Below, piece after piece: positions 1 through 7,600 of a stretch of DNA of 12,528 bases; position 1 is the first letter of the stretch, and each line of letters starts with the position of its first letter. This stretch comes from CAZNYG01 sp964577205 (GTDB lineage Bacteria > Elusimicrobiota > Endomicrobiia > Endomicrobiales > CAIRNS01). The DNA lies in contig CAZNYG010000059.1 in NCBI GenBank assembly GCA_964577205.1, positions 1-12,528 of the forward strand. The letters are read 5' to 3'. Under the pieces are notes generated by a model. That model ran no database searches, was not told where the DNA came from, and saw only the letters and a list, made by a program, of their open reading frames with translations. The position numbers and the translations under genes are program-made.

Positions 1-1
1 T

Positions 2-3000
2 CCGCTAATGCTCATAACATTCCTTGTTGACTGTTTTTGTGCCATTGTATGGGGAAAAGTATTGTTCGTGCGTCCGGCGTTTGATCCAATAGTGGTTGCC
101 GGAAGCAAAAGGTTTTACCTTAACCTGTTCTTCTGGACATTGAGACGGGCCTACCGTGACAGAGTGTTGAGGGTCGCTTTCTGGGTAAATGTTAGAATAG
201 CGAGGGTTGCGCCCGACCGTCTGGTCAAGATGTACCAGTATTTCGACAGATTTATCGACGCGGAAGATATGGGATCTTCCCTGTATCACGCGATCAAAAT
301 AGACCCCGTGGCTTTTGCGAAAGAGTATAAGACGAAACAGTATCCGCTTATAGATGCCGTGTTGGCCAGGCATGGTTTTAATCCGGCCAATCCGGACGCG
401 AAAGTGATTACAAAAGCCTTTAATGAATTGATAAGAATGCCTGAACTGGACAGTTCGCTGGAAACGAAAGCAATAAAGACAAATGAGGGAACCTGGCTTG
501 ATCGGATCCGGGGAAAGGGCCGAACCGTTAGTATATTCCTGGGACTGGTAAAACACTATCCGAATCAGTTGGACAATAAACGAAAATTGGCCTCACTATT
601 CCCTGTTACCCTGGGTCAGCTGATGAAAGATGATGAGGTTTATAACAGAATCAAAGAAGACGAGAAAAAAACATTGAGACAGTGGGCTGTTGAAGCCTAT
701 TATGATAATGCCCGGATCGCCGCGTTCAAAGGAAAAAATACGGCGTCTGATTTTATAGATATTCTGAAAGCAAAAGAAATAAAAGTCAGGCGGATGCTAA
801 AATTTTGGAAGTCCGTTGAGACTAAATCGTTTGATATTCCTGAAGAAGAGATCCTGTCATGGGTGGTCAGGGACGTTCAGGTGTTTTATGTCAAACGTCA
901 ACTGCAGGCATTGCGTCTGCTGAAAGTGATGATTCAAGACAATAAAAATCCCTCGGGATACCTGCGCGACATGATGAGCCGCGCTGGATACAAGGAGATT
1001 CAATACAATGAATTACTCGTGGTTCTTACTGAACTGAGCAGTGATATTTTCAGCCGGACGGGATTTGATGGAACCGCAACCACAGTTAAGCGAGATGAAG
1101 AAGTCAAGCTGGAAGCGCAGGAAGTCATCGCATTGTTGAACGGGAATGTCGCCGGACAGGGTAATCAAGAAGAAAACCAGGGTCCGCCGGGAACTGACAC
1201 TGACAGACGTCTTCCTGTCCAGACTGAAGAGGGGCCTTTCACAGAAAAAACCGTTAAAACCGTTGAGAGAATTGTTGAGGATGCTATCGTTATCGGCCTT
1301 GTGGCGAACGCGGTGGAAAAAATGGTGAATGGGAACCATCGGAACGAAGTGCTGGAAAAATATCCTGAAGCTTATGGCAGGACGGTGGTCAAGGTCATGG
1401 CGCTTTCGGATATCTGGGACAATGAAAAGGCAAGCCTTGTCGACGATTGGAGTAAGGGCCTTGAAGAAGACGGGCTCTCCACTCTGCTTATTACCGCAAC
1501 CGATGAACAGCCGGTCGTGTCCGGATCAACGGACGAACAGCCGGAGAGTATCGAACCTTTACCTGTCAGAATGGTGGCGGAATACAACGGCAGACAGCGT
1601 ATATTTGAAGTCTACCGCGCCCGCAGGGGAGAAGAAGGAATGCCCATGCTTATGCTGTATGATACGCTGCACTATATGCCCGGGGGAGACGGTTCCCTGT
1701 CGCCCGTCAAGCTTGATGAGAGCGAACGTATCAGCGCCGATAAAGTACTTAGGATCGTCGCGGGAAAACTGGTGCGTGAAATAAGGAACAATGACCACTT
1801 CAGGACATTGCTGAGCGAGTACGATATGCATATTGGCGGAATCCTTGCCATAGAACGCCGGTCATCCGGGTCCGAGGGACGGTTCATGGTGGATGGAGAA
1901 GCGGGTGTCGCTGCCGTATGCCTTCCGGAAGACTGGATCGTCACAGAAGGTGATGCCCTGGCGCTGTATGTGAGAGCCGCGCGTGAGCTGAACGCTGCGG
2001 GAGTGACAAGACCGGCGGTCACGGTCAAGGAACAGTTGAAGGGAAGGAAGCTCCCCGGAATACTCCATTTCATCAGGACGGAACGCCTGCCGCATGGCCT
2101 CAATGCTTTCGAACTGGACGTTATGGCCGAAGAGCATCCCCTGGCTGTGGATCCGCGCTGCGTTTCCCTGATGCCGTTGATGAAAGAGTCTTCGGAAGAA
2201 CCGATGGAGATGGCCGTGTATACGGCGGAAAAAGCTTACAATATATTCGCCGAAAAGGAAGAGAACCTGGACAAACTCAATGAGTTCTACCGCGCGAACA
2301 AACACTGGTTCGACGCCTATTACGAAGAAATCGGGAAGAGTGAGGCATGGGCCAGGACTCCTGAAGCTTCAAAAAAGAATATCGCCCTGTTCGTTCAGTT
2401 CCTTGGCCGCGCCGAACTGCGGCAGCTCCTGAAGGAAATGGCGACCATGACGGAGAGCGGCGTGAAAGGCACGTTCGCTCTCGATATGAAGAAAATGCTC
2501 GAGTACGACGCCTTGACGGACGAAGAGGTGCTCACTGAGATGCTCTCTCTCGGATTCACCGGTGTCCGAGTGGATGTGACCGGGACCGTTGTTGATAACG
2601 ACAGGATTGAACGTCTCCGTGAGATTGCCGATCGCTGGTCTGCCGATTTCAAGATCACCGGCGCCGGGGTTTCAGATAAGGATCAAGAGTTCTTCATCGA
2701 CAGCATGCAGGCCCTCAGGACCGCCGAAGAAGGACGATACGCCAGTGTGGTGATCAAAGCGGGACTCCTTGAGGGATCTCCCGAGCCCGGCACGAAAGGC
2801 AGCATCGAGAACTTTGGATGGGCGGAGATCAGACGGTTGAAGGATGTCATCAGTAAGAAGGTGACGGGCGCGCTCGCGCGGGAAGGAAAGACGGAAGCAC
2901 AGCTGATCGCTGAAGCCTGGAAAGACGGCGCTGACAATAAAGCGATCCCTGCTCTTGCCGGCGTTCTTGCGGGCAAAGGGCGCATCCTCGACATAATTGA

Positions 3001-3625
3001 AAAACTTGCTGAAGAACAGGCGGGCCGCGTCGTTCCTGTGTCGGTCCGCGCCAAAGCTGAAGAGCTGATAGTAAACGATGAGGTCTGGAGAACGATGAGC
3101 CGCCAGGAAAAGAGGGCCATTGAAAGCTTCCTTGAGGACATCGAGATCTATGAAGAGCAGGCGCAGCAGACGAACCGGGCAGCCGGTTATAAAGCTCTTG
3201 CCGGTTTCCTGCAGGGCGCGCGGGCGGGAGCGCTCAACGCGCAGTTCATGCACGCATATATACCGAAACATATGACGGTTTCCATCCCCGAGAGATGGCA
3301 GGCGCGCAGAAACCTCATGAACCTGCTGTTGATCGCGGACGATAACGGCGTTTCCATGGAAGAACTTGTCGATACGCAGGCGGCCGATCCGTTGAGAATG
3401 CTTGGTCTCGATCAGTCCAGCCCTTCGCAGAAGGTCAGGGACACGCTGTACAAAACGTTGAGCGCCCCGGAGACATATGTTAAAGCAAACAAGGACAACA
3501 GAGCCGCGGCGCTGGCCGGGCTGCTGGACCTGCTGGAACGCTTCGACGAATGGGAATACCAGCCTGTTATGAAAGAAATACTGCCGAACAGAGAAGGTTA
3601 TTCGGCCCTGCTGCGCGCCGCATAA
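2..3625 (+). CDS. Very large uncharacterised protein, C-terminal part (left end outside window)
   Basis: I do not recognise this protein. The frame is open from the first complete codon, so it is probably the 3' part of a longer gene. The first ATG is at 8 (1,205 residues from there), but only seven bases precede it, so no ribosome binding site can be judged. Numbering from that ATG: residues 2-21 are hydrophobic and may be a membrane helix. Residues 35-375 are charged and mostly helical. Residues 385-420 and 495-525 are Gln/Gly/Pro/Thr-rich linkers, the second with TDEQP twice (498-502, 508-512). Residues 525-770 look like a mixed alpha/beta domain. Residues 820-935 alternate strands (GVRVDVTG 852-859, DFKITGAG 880-887, SVVIKAG 913-919) with helices, as in part of a beta/alpha barrel. 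The rest is helical, ending at TAA 3623-3625. The stretch before about 1,100 is more AT-rich than the rest. Coding status is secure from length and composition; function is unknown. Confidence 0.85.
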   Translation, partial: PLMLITFLVDCFCAIVWGKVLFVRPAFDPIVVAGSKRFYLNLFFWTLRRAYRDRVLRVAFWVNVRIARVAPDRLVKMYQYFDRFIDAEDMGSSLYHAIKIDPVAFAKEYKTKQYPLIDAVLARHGFNPANPDAKVITKAFNELIRMPELDSSLETKAIKTNEGTWLDRIRGKGRTVSIFLGLVKHYPNQLDNKRKLASLFPVTLGQLMKDDEVYNRIKEDEKKTLRQWAVEAYYDNARIAAFKGKNTASDFIDILKAKEIKVRRMLKFWKSVETKSFDIPEEEILSWVVRDVQVFYVKRQLQALRLLKVMIQDNKNPSGYLRDMMSRAGYKEIQYNELLVVLTELSSDIFSRTGFDGTATTVKRDEEVKLEAQEVIALLNGNVAGQGNQEENQGPPGTDTDRRLPVQTEEGPFTEKTVKTVERIVEDAIVIGLVANAVEKMVNGNHRNEVLEKYPEAYGRTVVKVMALSDIWDNEKASLVDDWSKGLEEDGLSTLLITATDEQPVVSGSTDEQPESIEPLPVRMVAEYNGRQRIFEVYRARRGEEGMPMLMLYDTLHYMPGGDGSLSPVKLDESERISADKVLRIVAGKLVREIRNNDHFRTLLSEYDMHIGGILAIERRSSGSEGRFMVDGEAGVAAVCLPEDWIVTEGDALALYVRAARELNAAGVTRPAVTVKEQLKGRKLPGILHFIRTERLPHGLNAFELDVMAEEHPLAVDPRCVSLMPLMKESSEEPMEMAVYTAEKAYNIFAEKEENLDKLNEFYRANKHWFDAYYEEIGKSEAWARTPEASKKNIALFVQFLGRAELRQLLKEMATMTESGVKGTFALDMKKMLEYDALTDEEVLTEMLSLGFTGVRVDVTGTVVDNDRIERLREIADRWSADFKITGAGVSDKDQEFFIDSMQALRTAEEGRYASVVIKAGLLEGSPEPGTKGSIENFGWAEIRRLKDVISKKVTGALAREGKTEAQLIAEAWKDGADNKAIPALAGVLAGKGRILDIIEKLAEEQAGRVVPVSVRAKAEELIVNDEVWRTMSRQEKRAIESFLEDIEIYEEQAQQTNRAAGYKALAGFLQGARAGALNAQFMHAYIPKHMTVSIPERWQARRNLMNLLLIADDNGVSMEELVDTQAADPLRMLGLDQSSPSQKVRDTLYKTLSAPETYVKANKDNRAAALAGLLDLLERFDEWEYQPVMKEILPNREGYSALLRAA

Positions 3626-3744
3626 TAGATTTTGCATAGTTTTCACAGGTATTTTTAAGTCATTTTGATAAAGATAAGTAGAATTAAACCATAAACAATT
3701 CTTATTGATGACAGGTTCTGGAGTGTCGTTTTTCGCGTAGGGGC

Positions 3745-3759
3745 CCGCCTCTTCGGCGG
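3745..3759 (+). other. Short GC hairpin in the spacer upstream of the small membrane gene
   Basis: CCGCC at 3745-3749 pairs with GGCGG at 3755-3759 across a TCTTC loop. No T-run follows, so it is not an intrinsic terminator. It sits 33 bases before the ATG at 3793. The rest of the spacer (3626-3744) is AT-rich. TTGATA at 3665-3670 resembles a -35 box, but no good -10 lies at normal spacing. The hairpin could be part of a dispersed intergenic repeat or a leader structure; neither can be shown from one copy. Confidence 0.35.
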
Positions 3760-3792
3760 ACAAGCGAGCTTCAATCGCCCGAATACTCAAAT

Positions 3793-4407
3793 ATGACCAT
3801 GAGCTTCTCCCCTTCCATGGCGTTCCCCAGAATGGCAGGCAGGCTTGTTTCACTGCTTGTGGTTTTTTGTTTTATCGTCAACAACCTTGCTTCTCATATA
3901 CCGATGTGGGATATTGACTCCCAAACGCTTGCGAAAGCTTTGTCCGCGCAATCGTCCCTTATACAGTTGTGCTCCCTCTCAACCCTGCCGCTGAAGATAG
4001 TGTATAATCTCATGGGGATCGGCGATAGGGCCGGTTCTCCATCGACGCCGTTATCCGGGAAAAAGCAGACCGCGGCCAACGACCGTCCAGCTGATTGCGC
4101 AGTTATCTCCCCGGTCCCGAAACCGGTGGCCGTTAAAAGCAAACTCTTTGATCAACCGGGTACAGGTGTCGTGAGCGTCCCGATCCTCACTCGCATGGCG
4201 GACGCAGCCTGCCATCCGTCCACTGTCCCGCTCAACGCATGGCACATTCTGCTTTTGCTGGCGATTATTTTCTATATACTCGCGCGCAGCGGCATTCCCG
4301 CCGCGTCCCTTTCATTCGCACGCCATTTCCCTGCCCGGAGCACACCGCTCGCGGGCTTTTTCTTTTATAGGGTTGTGAAAGATGTGTCTGTCTGTTCATT
4401 TTATTAA
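3793..4407 (+). CDS. Small putative membrane/exported protein of unknown function
   Basis: This 204-residue protein is not one I recognise. Residues 14-33 form a signal-peptide or anchor-like stretch (R17 followed by a Leu/Val/Phe-rich core, then N-N-L-A-S). Residues 35-147 are a polar, Pro/Ser/Thr-rich middle with four prolines between 80 and 110. Residues 150-164 (WHILLLLAIIFYILA) are a clear membrane helix followed by a basic tail (R165, R176, R182). The ATG at 3793 is the first start after the in-frame stop at 3709-3711; M3 at 3799 is an alternative, and neither has a Shine-Dalgarno sequence. A strong intrinsic terminator lies within codons 181-192, ahead of the stop at 4405-4407, so the last part of the predicted protein may not be made as written. 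It lies in the same direction just upstream of the giant gene, 207 bases away, which hints at a functional link but does not prove one. The two hydrophobic ends make a real gene more likely than chance. Confidence 0.6.
   Translation: MTMSFSPSMAFPRMAGRLVSLLVVFCFIVNNLASHIPMWDIDSQTLAKALSAQSSLIQLCSLSTLPLKIVYNLMGIGDRAGSPSTPLSGKKQTAANDRPADCAVISPVPKPVAVKSKLFDQPGTGVVSVPILTRMADAACHPSTVPLNAWHILLLLAIIFYILARSGIPAASLSFARHFPARSTPLAGFFFYRVVKDVSVCSFY
4333..4366 (+). terminator. Rho-independent terminator overlapping the end of the small membrane gene
   Basis: The 5' arm GCCCGGAGC (4333-4341) pairs with GCTC (4347-4350) and CGGGC (4352-4356), giving nine base pairs with one bulged G at 4351 and an ACACC loop (4342-4346). 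The T-rich run TTTTTCTTTT follows directly at 4357-4366. This is textbook architecture for plus-strand transcription. There is no T-run on the other side, so it is not bidirectional. It would end transcripts before the in-frame TAA of the 204-residue gene and separates that gene from the giant gene downstream, which then needs its own promoter in 4367-4600. Confidence 0.8.
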
Positions 4408-4503
4408 CCCTCGCCCTGGGAAAGGGAGAGGGTAGGGTGAGGGTGAGTTATCTCGTCAGTAATTAACACCCTCATCTCGTCCTTCTCCCAGGAGGAGAAG
4501 GGG
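4408..4503 (+). repeat. Palindromic GC-rich intergenic element (two hairpins flanked by an inverted repeat)
   Basis: Hairpin 1: CCCTCGCCCT (4408-4417) against AGGGAGAGGG (4423-4432), ten pairs with one mismatch, loop GGGAA. Hairpin 2: CCTTCTCC (4481-4488) against GGAGAAGG (4494-4501), eight perfect pairs, loop CAGGA. GAGGGTG (4439-4445) is the exact reverse complement of CACCCTC (4467-4473), so the two halves mirror each other. The shape resembles the dispersed palindromic intergenic repeats of many bacterial genomes (REP/MITE-like), though only one copy is in this window. The CTTTT after hairpin 2 is too short to make it a convincing terminator. Confidence 0.55.
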
Positions 4504-4553
4504 CTTTTGCGTTGTAGCCTGACGCGGCTGATTTTGTCGACCTATTTCTGAGA

Positions 4554-4581
4554 GCTGATCGCTGAATGCTGAAAGCTAAAA
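4554..4581 (+). repeat. Heptameric GCTGANN tandem repeat
   Basis: Consecutive heptads read GCTGATC (4554-4560), GCTGAAT (4561-4567), GCTGAAA (4568-4574) and a degenerate GCTAAAA (4575-4581). Short heptameric arrays of this kind are seen between genes in several bacterial groups. Just downstream the sequence turns AT-rich. TAAAAT (4577-4582) and TATTAT (4582-4587) are possible -10 boxes for the giant gene, but I find no matching -35 element, so I do not call a promoter. Confidence 0.5.
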
Positions 4582-4600
4582 TATTATTACATCTAACCGA

Positions 4601-4607
4601 AGGGAGA
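4601..4607 (+). promoter_or_regulatory. Ribosome binding site of the giant gene
   Basis: AGGGAGA ends seven bases before the ATG at 4615, a normal Shine-Dalgarno spacing. It fixes the start of the giant reading frame. An ATG at 4608 abuts the site and is in another frame that stops after 18 codons, so it is not the start. Confidence 0.75.
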
Positions 4608-4614
4608 ATGCAAC

Positions 4615-7600
4615 ATGAAGACATTGCGATGCCGTCTCAACGATCTTTCCGGGATGTTCTCTAAAACACGAAAGGGTCTTATCGAATGGTGTGCGGCATT
4701 CAACGCCACCAAAGCGGTAGCGATGACGATCGTCGCCTGTTTCCTTCTTTCTTTCGTCACGGGCCAGTCCATCGCGGCGCTGCTCGAGAACCATCGAGAG
4801 GCGCAGAGCTTCAACAAAAGCGTCGAAAGCTTCGCCATTCCCGCCTCGCTCGGCCGCGTCAGCGACGCGAAATGTTTCGGCAGCAGCGAAGTCGTGATCA
4901 ACATCCAGGATCTGCACTGTCATCCGGAAGTACAGCGGAACATCAGCAAGATCCTTTCATTCCTCGACGGCAAATACGGGCTTGAGAGCGTGTACCTTGA
5001 AGGCGCGTTCAGCAGGCTCGACACGTCCTGGTTCTCCGGGTTCAGCGCTTCGACCAAAGGAAAACTCGTAGAATCGCTCATGAACGACGGCAAACTGACC
5101 GGCGCGGAACACTACTCCCTGGTGTCCGGCAAAGACGGGCTTGTCCGCGGCCTTGAAGATAGAGGCCTCTACATGGACAACCTCAAACGCCTCGGCGCCA
5201 TCATGGACAGCAGGGAAGATATCGACGCGGGGCTGACCGCTATCGATTACCCGATCGATAACCTTAAACGGGAATATTTCAACGGACGCCAGAAAAAGAT
5301 GGACTCGCTGGTGACCCGGTTCAGCGAAGGAAAAATGGAAGGCCGCAAATACTACGCCCTCCTGAAAAAGCACGCTGAAAAGCAGGGGATCAACACGCTC
5401 GCGTACCGCAACTTTACGCTGTACACGGGCATGATGGACCAGGAAAAACAGTTCGATTACCGCCGTATCTCCTCGGACCTGAAAGATTTCATCGCGGTGC
5501 TCCGCCAGAAACTGCCTTACAGCGCCTACGCGTCCCTGGTGAAAGAGACCGACAACTTCTCGGACGTTGACCGCCTGTACACCATTCTTATAAAGCTGAC
5601 CCGGGAATACAACCTGTCCGTATCAGGCCGTTTCGGCGCCCTGTCCGCGTTTTTCGAATACATTCAAAACAGCCGCAGCGTCAACCCTCTCACGCTGGTC
5701 CGCGAAGAGAAAGCGCTGATCCGAGAGATCCAGTGCCGCCTTGCCGATAACCGCAGCCAGAGAGAAGTGGCCTTCCTCGACGATTACCGTCATTACCTGC
5801 GCGATTTCGCCACCAGCAGGATCACGGCTGACGATTATGCCTGGTTCACCGAAAACAGGACGCGGTTCCGCGAACTCTTCTCCAAATATGTCGATGCCCG
5901 TTACCTTGCCCGGCTCGATTCCCGGCTTTCCGTATTGAACGATTATTATGCCGTCAACCTTCAGCGCAACGAAGCCTTTATCCGCAACTTCCTTGGCGCT
6001 GTCCGCAACGACGCGCCCCGCCCCGCGCTTTCCATGGTTGATGAAGCCACCCAGGCCCTGGAAACGGTCAAGACCGGAGAAAACCTTAAAGTGGTCGTCA
6101 CCGGCGGTTTCCATACCGAGGGGCTGTCCAAACTGCTTGCGGACCGCCATATTTCCTATATTACCATCACGCCCAACGTTACTAAAGACACCAAATCGTC
6201 GGACGAATTGTATGCCCGTGTCATTAAGGCGCAAAGCAAAATCGCCGCCGCGACGTTCGCGCAGGTGGCTCTTTTGGAAAACGGATTCAACAACGGCCTG
6301 ACCGCCGCCGAAATCGCCGCCGCCACTCCCGGTGCAAAAACCGGCGAAGACATTATCGAGGGACTGAATAAAGAGCTTGAAAGGAAATCTTCGCCATGGC
6401 GGATAGATTCTGTTGACGCAGATAATAAGACTGTTACGCTTGTCCGCGCCGGCAAGGATGAAAACGGCCAGTCGATATCCACTGTCTATGAGTATAAAGA
6501 CAGTACGCAGAAATTAGAGGTTAAAGGGTCTGAGAGCACGACCCGCAACATGACTTCCAGGAACCGCCTCGGCGCCGCCGCGGCGTCGGGAGCCATTTTT
6601 GGCGCGGCAGGCGCCGCGATTACGCTGCTCGCCGGTATCAGCATTTTCGGCGCGGCAGTTGGTTTAATTCCCCTTTTCTATTTCCTGGTAGAGCGTTCAT
6701 ATATCAACAGCGTTGAAATAAAAGTGATCTACTATGATGATTTAAAAGCGCTTTTTGACGATAAGAGCGGTTACGCGGAAGCGATCAGAAATAATCTTGG
6801 CATCGAATTAGACGTCGAAGGAAATTATCGTTACAAAGGCGTAAAAGTCGAGCAAATGAATGCTGAAGAACTCGGAGAATCCCAAGGGCGTCCGGCCGCA
6901 TGCGTAACGAATAACAATGAGCCGATAATTAAGGTTAACGTCCCCATGCTTGTGAGTATCGCTGAAGAAAAGGTATTTCACGGGCCGCGATGGGCCCAAC
7001 TCCTTCCGGGAGGGGGTAAAAGCTTTCAGATGGCGCTGCCGCATGTCATATTGGAACATGAGTACCGCCATGCACAGTTGAGAATTTCCACGAACAGAAA
7101 GTCTTTAATTAATCTTGCTGCAACGTCACACCCATTGATAGAGGAATTCTTCGTTTCCCTTGGGAATCCGGTAAGCGCCCTTGCCTTGGTAACAGGTGAA
7201 CAATTGCCTGGCGCGGGATCCCCCGACGCGCGCAGACAACCGTTGACCCTTGCCCAGCGCGCCGCCATAGCGGGAGCGTTCGCCGCCGGCCTGCTCAGCA
7301 TCACAGTCGTCAGCGCCCAGGCGGCTACTCTCGTTGATTCAGTTGTTGTAACAAATCCTCTTGTTTCCATGGCTGCGGTAGCAATTCTAACTGTATTACT
7401 CATGACGAAGGAAATGAGCGGACCTGACGCTGATTCGGAAATAGTTCTTGATCAGCTCAGCGTACCCTTGCGGGATCTCTGGAATAGAGCTAATGATTTA
7501 GGGAACAAAATAACACATCTCAAAGAACTCGAATATTTTCATTCCCTTTTCAGCCAGACGAAAAACACTGGAGACAGTGAAACTCCCCGAGATGTCAATT

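Noticed and set aside
5..556. Minus-strand 183-codon frame at the left edge
   Set aside because: It is a shadow of the plus-strand gene with no recognisable motif.
3632..3690. Possible promoter (TTGATA at 3665-3670) after the first large gene
   Set aside because: No -10 box occurs at 16-18 bases, and AT-rich spacer gives such matches by chance.
2672..3853. A 393-codon minus-strand open frame opposite the end of the first large gene and the spacer
   Set aside because: It lies almost wholly under a longer, compositionally normal plus-strand gene; its translation shows no recognisable motif and it has no ribosome binding site that I can see. Long antisense frames are expected in such GC-rich coding DNA.
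4481..4508. Second hairpin followed by CTTTT as a terminator
   Set aside because: The T-run is only four bases and separated from the stem by GGC; it fits better as half of the palindromic element.
4608..4664. Alternative ATG at 4608 as start of the giant gene or of an 18-codon leader peptide
   Set aside because: It directly abuts the Shine-Dalgarno sequence, leaving no spacing, and is in a different frame from the giant gene.
5741..6301. Two short plus-strand frames (65 and 117 codons) inside the ChaN-like region
   Set aside because: They are out of frame with the giant gene; their Pro/Ser/Arg-rich translations are typical of shifted reading of GC-rich codons.
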